From assembly GCA_002435785.1 (NCBI GenBank), contig DIUC01000008.1:1-27990 (forward strand): a stretch of 27,990 nt of DNA. Direction: 5' to 3'. Positions within the stretch are counted from its first letter, which is position 1. Each line of letters opens with the position of its first letter. The translations under genes were made by a program, and so were the position numbers. The DNA is from Saprospiraceae bacterium UBA6168. GTDB taxonomy: Bacteria > Bacteroidota > Bacteroidia > Chitinophagales > Saprospiraceae. The notes below the pieces were generated by a model. It did no database searches. It had not been told where the DNA came from and worked only from the letters and a program-made list of their open reading frames with translations. Shown in pieces: positions 15,298 through 23,423 of the stretch.

Positions 15298-16593
15298 TTA
15301 GGTGGTGGATACCCTCCCAGATACATGATCCTCAGGAAATGATTCATCATTGTTTTTCCAGAGCGGATGAAAAACCAAGGCTAAAACAGAGATGGCGGCA
15401 GCACACATGATGACGAGGGCCGGTGCCATATCGATATGAAGCTTGCTGACCAGATATTCGGTCAGCATAGGTGCCAGCCCACCAATGACGCCCACTGACA
15501 GGCTGTAACCAAAGGCAATCACTGTGACGCGCACTTTGGGCGGCACAATGCTTGCCATGCAGGCGCAGAAGGGTCCACTAAATAAACCATGACCCGTTGC
15601 AAGTAACACTGACCCCAGCAGCATCAAGGGTAAGGCGCCACTTTTAAAAAGTAAAAAGATCGGCCAGGCAAACAGTAGTGATATTGAAGCGCCAAGAATG
15701 ACGGTTCTCACCCGTCCGATGCGATCTGCCAGCAGACCGCCGAGCACGGTCACCACACAGCATAGCGCCAGGCTGACAAGATTCACAATAAAGGCAAGGG
15801 TGTTGCTCACGCCAGCCTCTTTGACAATCCAAGGGACCACGTACATGAAGCCGACGAATGATACGGCTCCGGTGGCGGCGTTGGCTAGACCAATCGCGAG
15901 CATCTGTCGCCAATAAATTTTGAAGGCATCCAGCACGGGTGATGCGCTGGCTTGATCCTTGGAGATGCTATCCGGAGCGATGGATCTTCTGACAATCAGA
16001 CCGATCAGTGTCAGCAAGATGCTGGCGATAAAAGGCACACGCCATCCCCATTCGTTCATCACGGTCTCGCCAAGACTCGCCGTACAAACAAAAGCGACCA
16101 GAGAGCCTAAAAGCAATCCAAACATTGCACCCAGGGGACTAAAGCTGCCGGCAAAACCGCGATCTTTAGCTGGTGCGCGCTCAACCAGAAAAACGATGGC
16201 GGCAGAGTATTCACCGCCAACAGACAGACCTTGTATCAGGCGCATGAGCAAAAGCAAAATGGGTGCCCAGATACCGATCGCATCGTAGGTCGGTAAAAAT
16301 CCAATGATGAGCGTAGGTAAGGAGATCATCAGCACAGAGATTTGCAGAGCCATCTTTCTGCCGATTTTGTCTCCGATCGTACCGATCAATATGCCGCCAA
16401 TCGGACGCATCAGCATGCCCGCCGCAAATCCACCATAACTCGCAAGTAATCCTGTGACAGGATCGTCGGTTGGGAAAAAGTGTTTAGCAAAATAATGCGC
16501 CAAGTAGGCATACACAATGAAATCATAGAACTCGATCGCATTGCCTATGGCGCCGGCGATCATGTTTCTTCGGTAGGTATGATTGATTTGCAT
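15298..16593 (-). CDS. MFS transporter, metabolite:H+ symporter type
   Basis: The 431-residue protein has about 12 hydrophobic spans and the features of the MHS branch of the major facilitator superfamily: IGNAIEFYDFIVYAYL at the N-terminus and the loop 2-3 motif GDKIGRK, repeated in weakened form as ADRIGRVR in the second half. Relatives import shikimate, alpha-ketoglutarate, citrate or betaine with protons. Start: a TTG at 16608 extends the frame, but the ATG at 16593 gives the usual short cytoplasmic beginning before the first helix. It is divergent from the VOC-fold gene over a gap carrying a strong inverted repeat, and lies 90 bases upstream of the flavoprotein operon, whose own promoter sits between. 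Confidence 0.88.
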   Translation of the reverse strand: MQINHTYRRNMIAGAIGNAIEFYDFIVYAYLAHYFAKHFFPTDDPVTGLLASYGGFAAGMLMRPIGGILIGTIGDKIGRKMALQISVLMISLPTLIIGFLPTYDAIGIWAPILLLLMRLIQGLSVGGEYSAAIVFLVERAPAKDRGFAGSFSPLGAMFGLLLGSLVAFVCTASLGETVMNEWGWRVPFIASILLTLIGLIVRRSIAPDSISKDQASASPVLDAFKIYWRQMLAIGLANAATGAVSFVGFMYVVPWIVKEAGVSNTLAFIVNLVSLALCCVVTVLGGLLADRIGRVRTVILGASISLLFAWPIFLLFKSGALPLMLLGSVLLATGHGLFSGPFCACMASIVPPKVRVTVIAFGYSLSVGVIGGLAPMLTEYLVSKLHIDMAPALVIMCAAAISVLALVFHPLWKNNDESFPEDHVSGRVSTT

Positions 16594-16660
16594 GTAAAAA
16601 AGGTGCAACGAGTGTGCGTCAAGGGTAGGAGGGGTCTTAGTTGGGCGTTATTCTATCGAG

Positions 16661-16690
16661 TAACGGTTTCAATCAATACCGTAACCGTTA
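16661..16690. promoter_or_regulatory. Inverted repeat TAACGGTT-N14-AACCGTTA (operator candidate)
   Basis: Perfect 8-bp arms (16661-16668 and 16683-16690) lie in the 140-base divergent gap between the MFS transporter and the VOC-fold gene. The left arm falls between a -10-like TAGAAT (complement of 16650-16655) and a -35-like TTGATT (complement of 16671-16676) for the transporter, where a bound repressor would block it. The spacer between those boxes is only 15, so the promoter itself is weakly supported. Confidence 0.5.
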
Positions 16691-16733
16691 AAAAAATTCC
16701 GACAAATACTGACATCATTAAGGAAGTGAGAAC

Positions 16734-17126
16734 ATGATTGATCGACTCGACCACTTGGTACTGACGACCTCGCGCGAAGAGGCCTGTATCGATTTCTACA
16801 CACGTATTCTTGGCATGAAGCTAGATATATTTGTTGGGGGTACACCACCCGCCGAACGAAAGGCATTTAAGTTCGGCGTACAAAAAATCAATCTGCATGT
16901 TCAGGGCGCGGAGCTCACGCCCAGGGCGCATTTGCCAGCGCCGGGCGCGCTTGATTTATGTTTCATCGTTTCGATCCCATTGGATAAGGTGATCGAGCAA
17001 ATCAGCCGTGCGAATTGGCCAATTTTGGAAGGCCCTGTGCAGCGCACCGGTGCAACAGGAAAGATCCGCTCAATTTATATTCGCGATCCCGATTTCAATT
17101 TGATTGAGTTGTCTGAATTGATTTGA
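16734..17126 (+). CDS. VOC-superfamily (glyoxalase/dioxygenase fold) protein
   Basis: A 130-residue single VOC domain with two beta-alpha-beta-beta-beta repeats. It starts RLDHLVLTTSR, giving metal-ligand candidate His7, continues FYTRILGMKLD, and ends YIRDPDFNLIELSE with candidate ligand Glu125. The position that is usually a histidine at the start of the second repeat is occupied in ALDLCFIV by Asp, so metal binding may differ. Such small proteins include glyoxalase I, fosfomycin-resistance thiol transferases and many uncharacterised lyases or isomerases. AAGGAAGTGAG precedes the ATG. It is divergent from the MFS transporter and converges with the RidA gene, 16 bases away. Confidence 0.82.
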   Translation: MIDRLDHLVLTTSREEACIDFYTRILGMKLDIFVGGTPPAERKAFKFGVQKINLHVQGAELTPRAHLPAPGALDLCFIVSIPLDKVIEQISRANWPILEGPVQRTGATGKIRSIYIRDPDFNLIELSELI

Positions 17127-17142
17127 GCGGACCGCCCAGGCA

Positions 17143-17607
17143 TTAAGCAGATTTAATCTGAATGATGGCTTCGATCTCAACAGTCATGCCGCCAGGCAGG
17201 GATCCCATACCTACGGCTGAGCGCGCATGTTTGCCGGCTTCTCCGAGCACCTCTACCAATAGGTCGGAGCAGCCGTTGATGACTTTCGGATGATCGCCAA
17301 AGCTTGGCTCTGCATTGACCATGCCTAAAAGTTTAATCACAGCCTCTACGCGGTCGAGGGACCCCACCGCCTGCCTGATCGTCGCCAGCATTTGCAAGCC
17401 GATTTGACGGGCATCGCGGTAGCCGTCCTCTACGGAATGATTAAGACCGAGTCGTCCAACGACGACGCTGCCATCAGGTTTGCGCGGACCTTGGCCAGAA
17501 AGATATAAGAGCGAGCCTGCTTGTCGCCACATGACAAAGTTGGCGATGGGGCTTGGGACCTCTGGAAGCTCCAGGCCCAACTGTTTCAAGCGTTGTTCGG
17601 GTGTCAT
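17143..17607 (-). CDS. RidA/YjgF-family protein
   Basis: The 154-residue protein belongs to the YjgF/YER057c/UK114 family, in the subgroup of about 150 residues with an N-terminal LxxLGxELP beginning. The conserved arginine that binds the substrate carboxylate in active RidA is present (R129 in HARSAVGMGSLP), as is the acidic pair in VEIEAII near the C-terminus. RidA proteins hydrolyse reactive enamine/imine intermediates to keto acids. Position as last gene of the racemase - FAD dehydrogenase - RidA operon suggests that an imine arises in this pathway. AAGGAGATAAAAG precedes the ATG, an excellent ribosome-binding site. Confidence 0.88.
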   Translation of the reverse strand: MTPEQRLKQLGLELPEVPSPIANFVMWRQAGSLLYLSGQGPRKPDGSVVVGRLGLNHSVEDGYRDARQIGLQMLATIRQAVGSLDRVEAVIKLLGMVNAEPSFGDHPKVINGCSDLLVEVLGEAGKHARSAVGMGSLPGGMTVEIEAIIQIKSA

Positions 17608-17654
17608 CTTTTATCTCCTTAGTGATTGGTATTGATTAAACCAGAACAATCCAG

Positions 17655-19079
17655 TCAAAGTAACTTTCCGGGATTCATAATTTGATTTGGATCGATCGCG
17701 CGTTTGATCGAAATCATTAGATCCATTTCAACGCTTGACTTATAACGCCGTAATTCGTCGCGACGCAAGGTTCCGACGCCATGTTCAGCACTGATGCTGC
17801 CATTGAATTGCGCCACAAGATCATGAATGCGCTTGTTCAAAACAGAGGTTTTTGTTTTGTAATCATCTGGCGTAACTTCAAGTGGCAACAAGACGTTGTA
17901 ATGAAGGTTGCCATCTCCGATGTGTCCAAAATTAATAATTGGATAATCAGGAAAGCTGCTGAGTACCGCTTGATCCGCTTCTTTAGTAAATGTTGCAAGG
18001 CTTGAAATAGGCAGGGCAATATCATGTTTCACTGCCTTGCCCGCTTTGACTTGCGCCAATGAAATGCCTTCGCGTAGCTTCCACATTGAAAGGCTTTGCG
18101 ATTCGCTCATCGCGACTACGCAATCTTCAATTAGGTCATCTTCGATCGCCGTAGACAGCGCAGTGTGAAGCATATCTTGCAGGCCACCCATCCTGGTGTC
18201 AGCGAGTTCAATCAAGGCGTAATAGGGATAGACTTTTTCGAGCGGTGATACGTGGGCATCAAGATGCCGTGTCACGAGCGCCAAACTTGGTCCCGACATC
18301 ATCTCGAAAGCGCTCAGGCGCGGACCGCATGCAGACTGTAGGCGACTGAGTAAAGTCACAACCTGGTCGAGTTGCTGGGCACCCACCCATGCGGTGACAC
18401 GACCGGCTGGCGCAGCGAACAGCTTGAGCACGACGCCAGTGATGATGCCCAATGAGCCCTCGGAGCCGATGAACAAGTCTTTTAAGTCGTAGCCGGTATT
18501 GTCTTTGCGCAGCCCGCGCAGTCCATTCCAGATGCGGCCATCTGGCAAGACAGCTTCTAGTCCAAGTGTCAGTTCACGCGTGTTGCCATACCGAAGCACG
18601 CCGGTTCCACCCGCGTTGGTAGCCAGGTTTCCACCGATGGTGCAGCTGCCCTCGGCGCCCAGACTCAAGGGAAAATATCTGCCGACCTCTCGAGCCGCTT
18701 TTTGAATATCGGCGAGGATGACGCCTGCTTCGGCTGTGAGGGTGTTGTTTATTGGATCGACGTCATAAATGCGTTTCATGCGGTTCAGTGAAAGCACGAC
18801 TTGCGCACCGCTCATGTCAGGCGTAGCGCCACCACTCATTCCTGTGTTGCCACCTTGAGGAACGACTGGAGTGTGTGTCTGATGGCATAAGCGCATCACA
18901 GCAGAGACTTCGCCCGTGGTGCGCGGTCGAACGACCGCCACGGTACGACCATGCGCTTTGCCAAGCCAGTCATTGACATAGAAGTCTTGGTCCGCAGGAT
19001 CAACCAAGACGCCGTCTTCGCCGACGATATGCAGCAAACGCGACGTTAATTCTTTTTGCTTCATGGGGTCCTGCGTCAT
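17655..19079 (-). CDS. FAD-binding oxidoreductase, GlcD/D-2-hydroxyacid dehydrogenase type
   Basis: The 474-residue protein has the two-domain PCMH flavoprotein layout. The FAD-binding half carries VVPQGGNTGMSGGATPD, GAEGSCTIGGNLATNAGG and GSEGSLGIITGVVLKLF. The C-terminal FAD-oxidase cap includes NFGHIGDGNLHYN and SAEHGVGTLR, whose His residues form the metal site of D-lactate/D-2-hydroxyglutarate dehydrogenases. It should oxidise a D-2-hydroxy acid, or a related D-configured substrate, to the keto acid. It lies 7 bases after the racemase stop and 47 bases before RidA. Pairing with a RidA gene raises the possibility of an imine product, which is speculative. Start: ATG 19079 is used; ATG 19064 (MKQKEL), with AGGA just upstream, is equally possible. 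Confidence 0.88.
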   Translation of the reverse strand: MTQDPMKQKELTSRLLHIVGEDGVLVDPADQDFYVNDWLGKAHGRTVAVVRPRTTGEVSAVMRLCHQTHTPVVPQGGNTGMSGGATPDMSGAQVVLSLNRMKRIYDVDPINNTLTAEAGVILADIQKAAREVGRYFPLSLGAEGSCTIGGNLATNAGGTGVLRYGNTRELTLGLEAVLPDGRIWNGLRGLRKDNTGYDLKDLFIGSEGSLGIITGVVLKLFAAPAGRVTAWVGAQQLDQVVTLLSRLQSACGPRLSAFEMMSGPSLALVTRHLDAHVSPLEKVYPYYALIELADTRMGGLQDMLHTALSTAIEDDLIEDCVVAMSESQSLSMWKLREGISLAQVKAGKAVKHDIALPISSLATFTKEADQAVLSSFPDYPIINFGHIGDGNLHYNVLLPLEVTPDDYKTKTSVLNKRIHDLVAQFNGSISAEHGVGTLRRDELRRYKSSVEMDLMISIKRAIDPNQIMNPGKLL

Positions 19080-19086
19080 GTGTTTC

Positions 19087-19758
19087 TTACCAACCTAAGA
19101 GTGTTCTGCCAATTGCCATCGCGGTTGCCGCTTGAGTAGGCTCCACCACAGGGATACTGAGCTGTTTTTCTAACCATGCGCGATGGGCAGCCATCCCTGC
19201 GCACCCTAAGACTACGACGTCAGCGAGATGTGTATCGCGCAACTGCTGGCCGGCTCGAAGTAAGCCCGCGCGCGTCCGATCTGTATCGATGAGGTCAGTG
19301 ACGTTCATGCCCAGAGGCACCTCGGCCACAACCCGTTCGGTCAGACCCATTGCGCCAAACATACGTCCATGCCGAGGGATCGATTGTCGCAGGATCGCAA
19401 TGACGCCAACTCGGTGTCCCCGGGTCAATGCGGTTAAAACGCCGCATTCGCTGATGCCCAGCACGGGGCGAGAAGTAGCCTCGCGCATGGCGTGCAAACC
19501 TGGGTCGCTGAAGCACGCGACGACAAATGCGCCTACAGCTTCGCCATGTTCGGCATCAAGTTTTTTTACCAGGCGCACCAAGGGGAGCGTGACGTGCTCG
19601 ACATCCAGTTGTGTTTGAATGCCAGGGGGACCTTCGCTCAGTGTTAAGGACTGAATCTCAGGACCACCAGGAATTCGTAGCACATTGAGTGCCTGATCGT
19701 ATGCATCGGTCACCGCTTGAGTCGAATTGGGATTGATAACAAAAATCTTCTTGGACAT
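19087..19758 (-). CDS. hyuE: Asp/Glu/hydantoin racemase family protein
   Basis: The 223-residue protein begins IFVINPNST, the signature start of hydantoin and allantoin racemases. It has the two catalytic cysteines of the cofactor-independent two-base mechanism: Cys82 (VVACFSDPGLHA) and Cys186 (VVLGCAGMAAH). Family members racemise 5-substituted hydantoins or allantoin; maleate isomerase and arylmalonate decarboxylase are relatives. The D-hydantoinase and D-carbamoylase encoded by the divergent arm make hydantoin racemase the best call: it would convert L-hydantoins to the D form accepted by the hydantoinase. AAGGAGAGACGC is a strong ribosome-binding site. It is first in its operon, downstream of a T-N11-A dyad. 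Confidence 0.8.
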   Translation of the reverse strand: MSKKIFVINPNSTQAVTDAYDQALNVLRIPGGPEIQSLTLSEGPPGIQTQLDVEHVTLPLVRLVKKLDAEHGEAVGAFVVACFSDPGLHAMREATSRPVLGISECGVLTALTRGHRVGVIAILRQSIPRHGRMFGAMGLTERVVAEVPLGMNVTDLIDTDRTRAGLLRAGQQLRDTHLADVVVLGCAGMAAHRAWLEKQLSIPVVEPTQAATAMAIGRTLLGW

Positions 19759-19829
19759 GCGTCTCTCCTTGTTTGCTCCAGTCTAGCAGTGCACTTGCAT
19801 GTTTTATATTGTCATTTTATGTGCAAGCA

Positions 19830-19846
19830 TTAACATAGTGTTATGG
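19830..19846. promoter_or_regulatory. LysR-type operator between racemase and lysR genes
   Basis: The sequence contains TAACATAGTGTTA (19831-19843), a perfect 5-bp-arm dyad that also satisfies the T-N11-A rule for LysR-family binding sites, followed by TGG. It lies 67 bases before the LysR start and 72 bases before the divergent racemase start, the usual autoregulatory position. A second copy of the pattern TAACA-N4-GTTATGG occurs at 20840-20855 in front of the rightward operon. Confidence 0.65.
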
Positions 19847-19909
19847 TTTACGGATCGTTTGTGACTAACCAAGCTGCAGCGTAAAGGCACAGTTAAAGGG
19901 CTAGAACTT

Positions 19910-20830
19910 ATGCAACTGAATCTGAGGCAAATTGAAGTGTTTCGAGCAGTTATGACGGCAGGATCAATCAGTGGTGCTGCCAAGTTGCTGTTCGTTTCTC
20001 AGCCTGCGATCAGTCGTCTGCTCTCTCATACAGAGCAAAGGCTTGGCTTTGGGCTCTTTGAGCGCGTCAAAGGCCGCCTGTATCCAACGCCGGAGGCCAG
20101 ACAACTCTACAAAGAGGTCGAGGCGGTTTACGATGGAGTGCGACGAGTTGAGGAATTGGCCAACGAGTTGTCTGAAAAACGCAGCGGGATCCTGCATTTG
20201 GTATCGAGCCCAAGCATTGGCCATATGCTTATTCCCATGGCGATTACCGCGTTTCATCAGACGCATCCAGAGGTCAAAGTCACTTTTCAGCCACTTACGG
20301 TTGTTCCCTTGACACAGATGCTGCTTGAACGGCGTGCTGATCTTGGTGCAGTCATCTTGCCCTCGCAGCATCCTAATCTATCTTCTGAGGCGATCGGACA
20401 AGGTAACTTGGTGGCTATTTTTCCGTACAGTCACCCCCTGGCCAGCAGATCGATGTTAACGATTGAAGACTTGTTGCCTTTCCCGCTTGTGTCATATCGT
20501 AGCGAGACCCCATTTGGAACGCTGGTGGAACAAATGTTTCAAGAGGCCGGTCATGTGCGGCGTGTCGCGATCGAAGTCAGTTCGCCGCATAACGCCTGTA
20601 CGCTTGTAAAAGCTGGCGGTGGCGTGGCTATCGTGGATGCATTTTCTGCCCACAGTGCCGCCGGTGACTTTGTGGTGCGACCCATCGCGCACACTAAAAC
20701 TCTTGCTATCAACTTAGTGCAGTCGCGCTTCGAGCCGCTCTCTCAGCTTGCGCAAGATTTCGCGCGCGTATTGCGCATGACTGTAAAAGAGCAAGGCTTT
20801 GAAATGCCATCGTCATTCAATGAGCATTGA
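19910..20830 (+). CDS. LysR-family transcriptional regulator
   Basis: The 306-residue protein has a standard LysR layout. The N-terminal winged helix-turn-helix at about residues 2-62 contains MQLNLRQIEVFRAVMTAGSISGAAKLLF and VSQPAISRLLSHTEQRLGFGLFERVKGRL. A linker helix follows, then a periplasmic-binding-protein-like effector domain from about residue 90 (GILHLVSSPSIGHMLIP). It is divergent from the racemase - FAD dehydrogenase - RidA operon and directly upstream of the hydantoinase operon. Matching dyads in front of both make it the probable regulator of the whole locus, responding perhaps to a hydantoin or carbamoyl amino acid. AAAGGG precedes the ATG. Confidence 0.92.
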   Translation: MQLNLRQIEVFRAVMTAGSISGAAKLLFVSQPAISRLLSHTEQRLGFGLFERVKGRLYPTPEARQLYKEVEAVYDGVRRVEELANELSEKRSGILHLVSSPSIGHMLIPMAITAFHQTHPEVKVTFQPLTVVPLTQMLLERRADLGAVILPSQHPNLSSEAIGQGNLVAIFPYSHPLASRSMLTIEDLLPFPLVSYRSETPFGTLVEQMFQEAGHVRRVAIEVSSPHNACTLVKAGGGVAIVDAFSAHSAAGDFVVRPIAHTKTLAINLVQSRFEPLSQLAQDFARVLRMTVKEQGFEMPSSFNEH

Positions 20831-20838
20831 GGCACTCT

Positions 20839-20855
20839 ATAACAGTAGGTTATGG
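20839..20855. promoter_or_regulatory. Second LysR-type operator, upstream of the hydantoinase operon
   Basis: ATAAC-AGTAG-GTTAT is a perfect 5-bp-arm dyad with T-N11-A spacing (T20840, A20852), and is followed by GG. It shares 12 of 17 positions with the site at 19830-19846, including TAACA on the left and GTTATGG on the right, differing mainly in the spacer. It sits about 115 bases before the preferred start of the DapA-family gene. A weak -10-like TAGCAT at 20898-20903 would put it near -64, the classic activator position for LysR proteins. Confidence 0.6.
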
Positions 20856-20955
20856 ATGAGTAATAAAAAAACAAGTGATGTTGTAGGGCAAGAAAGATAG
20901 CATTCGGGAGAAGGCATGCGAAATGGTGTGCCATGTCGATTTTCTCGGAGATGCA

Positions 20956-21882
20956 ATGCCTGCCCCACTCAATGCTTATGGTGTATTTACTATTTGTCCA
21001 ACGCCCTTTGACGACAATCTTAAGGTCGACACTGAAAGTATCAAAAGCCTGGTCGACTTCTTACTTGATACTGGTATCACCGGCTTGGCGATTTTGGGGT
21101 TTTTAGGCGAACTGCACAAACTGTCCAATGCCGAGCGACAGCTCGTGACAAAAACTTTCATTCAGCATACAAAGGGTCGCGTACCAGTCTGGGTCGGTGT
21201 TCGTGCGCACGGGATTACCGGTGCGATTGAGCAAGCGCAGGAAGCGCAGGATGCAGGCGCAGATGCTGTGTTTGCCGCACCGTTGGACAATGCAAGCGAT
21301 GCAATCCTGTTCGATTACTACAAGGCTGTTGCAGACGCGATCAAGATCCCAGTTGTCATTCATGATTTCCCCGACTCATTTGGCACGGAAATCAGACCAG
21401 AGGTTGTCGCGCGTCTCGCCAAGGAAGGCGGCGTACATATGATCAAGATGGAGGAGCCTCCTGTTGGTCCGAAAATCAGTCGTATCCGTGAGTTGGCGGG
21501 TGACGAAGACATGAAGATATTCGGTGGACTTGGTGGAATGTTCTTTTTGGAAGAGCTACAGCGTGGCGCAGTTGGAACAATGACTGGCTTTGCCTATCCA
21601 GAGGTACTGGTCGAGATCTATAACCGCTATGCCTCGGGTGATCATGTCGGCGCCGCCGCCGTGTTTGACCGCTATTGCCCGTTGATCCGATACGAGTTTC
21701 AACCCAAGCTTGGTTTAGCGTTGCGCAAGTATGTCTACCAAAAGCGAGGCGCGATCCACAGCCATGCGATCCGCTCGCCAGGAATGCGGATCGATGCTCT
21801 CACAATCAAAGAACTTGAAGCCACGATCGCACGGGTCGGCTTGTCTTCAACTGCTAGGGGTCGTCAGGCGGTTAAAGCCTAA
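20956..21882 (+). CDS. DapA-family (DHDPS/NAL) lyase, atypical active site
   Basis: A predicted 308-residue class I aldolase-type protein of the DapA family. The Schiff-base lysine is K164 in HMIKMEEP and the family GE block appears as GFLGELHKLSNAER. Several DHDPS residues are replaced: the Thr-Thr pair before GE is Phe-Leu, the catalytic tyrosine of the YN-x-P motif is His136 (VIHDFPDSFG), and the following active-site arginine is Ser. It is therefore not a lysine-biosynthesis enzyme and probably cleaves or dehydrates a keto acid from the neighbouring pathway. Start: ATG 20956 has GGAG 5 bases upstream; ATG 20923, with GGGAGAAGG upstream, adds 11 residues and cannot be excluded. It is first gene of the rightward operon. 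Confidence 0.82.
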   Translation: MPAPLNAYGVFTICPTPFDDNLKVDTESIKSLVDFLLDTGITGLAILGFLGELHKLSNAERQLVTKTFIQHTKGRVPVWVGVRAHGITGAIEQAQEAQDAGADAVFAAPLDNASDAILFDYYKAVADAIKIPVVIHDFPDSFGTEIRPEVVARLAKEGGVHMIKMEEPPVGPKISRIRELAGDEDMKIFGGLGGMFFLEELQRGAVGTMTGFAYPEVLVEIYNRYASGDHVGAAAVFDRYCPLIRYEFQPKLGLALRKYVYQKRGAIHSHAIRSPGMRIDALTIKELEATIARVGLSSTARGRQAVKA

Positions 21883-21933
21883 AACACGTCGAAAAATAGA
21901 TCAACATACACCCTCTCTTTGAACGGAAACTGG

Positions 21934-23421
21934 ATGATGAGCACAAGCACAACATTTGATGTCACGATACGCAACGGGCGTATTTGTACCGCAAATGAAA
22001 CGTATTACGCTGACATTGGCATTCGAGACGGTGTGATCGCTACGATTGCGCAAAACCTTCCGGCAGGCAAGCAAGATTTCGATGCTACGGATCGCTGGGT
22101 ACTGCCAGGTGGTATCGACAGCCACTGTCACGTTGAACAGCTATCTGGCATGGGGATGATGTGCGCGGATGATTTTTACAGCGCGACAGTTTCCGCAGCA
22201 TTTGGTGGCACCACGACTATCGTGCCTTTTGCCGCACAGCATCGAGGGAACAAAATCCCCGAAGTCGTGGCGGATTACTCTAAGCGCGCCGCTGAAAAAG
22301 CAGTCATCGACTATGGTATTCATCTCATTTTGGCAGATCCGACTGCCGAAGCAATCGAGAAGCATTTACCAGAAGTCATCAAAAACGGGATTACGTCATT
22401 CAAAATTTATATGACATACGACCGTATGAAACTTGATGATTATCAAGTGCTTGATGTGTTGGAGTGCGCGGGCAAAGAGGGCGCCTTGGTGATGGTGCAT
22501 GCCGAAAATAACGACATGATTCGGTGGATTGCCCGTCGCTTGGTCGATCGCGGATACACCGCACCTAAGTATCATGCCGTCGCGCACACGGCTCTTGCCG
22601 AGAGCGAAGCGACCAATCGTGCGGTTGCAATGGCCAGGCTCGTGGATGTCCCCTTGCTCATCGTTCACGTAGCGGGTCAGGAAGCAGTACGTGTCATTCA
22701 TGCTTCACAAGCGCTTGGTCTGCCTATTCACGCTGAAAGCTGTCCGCAGTATTTATTTCTGACAGCAAAAGATATTGATCTACCAGGATTGGAGGGCGCA
22801 AAGTTTTGCTGCAGTCCTCCCCCTGGAGACGAGGCGTCTCAAGAGGCGGTCTGGCAAGGGCTCATCAACGGAACGTTGCAAATGTTTTCCTCCGATCATG
22901 CGCCGTACCGCTTTGACGAGTCGGGCAAATTGCCAAAGGGTGATGCGACAACATTTAAGGACATGGCCAATGGCGTGCCTGGTCTGGAGGTCCGTATGCC
23001 ACTCCTTTTTTCAGAAGGTGTATTGAAAGGGCGTATGACGATCGAGCGTTTTGTCGCCGTCACAGCGACTAATCATGCTCGCACGTATGGCATGTACCCA
23101 CAGAAAGGCGCAATCGCGGTGGGGAGTGATGCGGATCTGGCGATCTGGAATCCGCAAAAAGATGTCACGATCTCCAAAAGCATGTTGCACGATAACGTCG
23201 GCTACACGCCATACGAAGGTCGCCAGATTACCGGATGGCCTGAGCAGGTGTTTAGTCGTGGACGACTGGTCGTGTCCGATGGTGAACTAAAGGTTGCGCG
23301 TGGTTCTGGAAAATTTGTGAAGCGTTCGACGCCGGAACCAGTGCTGCGTCAGCGTTTGAATGGCAATCCAAACTCTGTGATGCGTAAATATTTTTCTGTT
23401 GATCCTTCGGAGAAGCACTAA
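21934..23421 (+). CDS. hydA: D-hydantoinase / dihydropyrimidinase
   Basis: A 495-residue cyclic amidohydrolase that opens hydantoin or dihydropyrimidine rings to N-carbamoyl amino acids. All dinuclear-metal ligands are present with D-hydantoinase spacing: His64 and His66 (GGIDSHCHVEQ), carboxylated Lys157 (SFKIYMTY), His189 (MVHAENNDM), His245 (LIVHVAG) and Asp321 (SSDHAPY). The CSPPP block also matches the family. No dihydropyrimidine dehydrogenase is nearby and the next gene encodes a D-carbamoylase, so hydantoins are likelier substrates than dihydrouracil. Start: the frame opens at TTG 21919; ATG 21934 or 21937 is preferred, with only a weak GGA upstream. The carbamoylase gene begins 2 bases after the stop. 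Confidence 0.93.
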   Translation: MMSTSTTFDVTIRNGRICTANETYYADIGIRDGVIATIAQNLPAGKQDFDATDRWVLPGGIDSHCHVEQLSGMGMMCADDFYSATVSAAFGGTTTIVPFAAQHRGNKIPEVVADYSKRAAEKAVIDYGIHLILADPTAEAIEKHLPEVIKNGITSFKIYMTYDRMKLDDYQVLDVLECAGKEGALVMVHAENNDMIRWIARRLVDRGYTAPKYHAVAHTALAESEATNRAVAMARLVDVPLLIVHVAGQEAVRVIHASQALGLPIHAESCPQYLFLTAKDIDLPGLEGAKFCCSPPPGDEASQEAVWQGLINGTLQMFSSDHAPYRFDESGKLPKGDATTFKDMANGVPGLEVRMPLLFSEGVLKGRMTIERFVAVTATNHARTYGMYPQKGAIAVGSDADLAIWNPQKDVTISKSMLHDNVGYTPYEGRQITGWPEQVFSRGRLVVSDGELKVARGSGKFVKRSTPEPVLRQRLNGNPNSVMRKYFSVDPSEKH

Positions 23422-23423
23422 TC

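Noticed and set aside
17148..17160. CAGATT-T-AATCTG dyad at the end of the RidA gene as a terminator
   Set aside because: A single-base loop cannot form a hairpin and no T-run follows on either strand; it overlaps the coding end and is probably chance.
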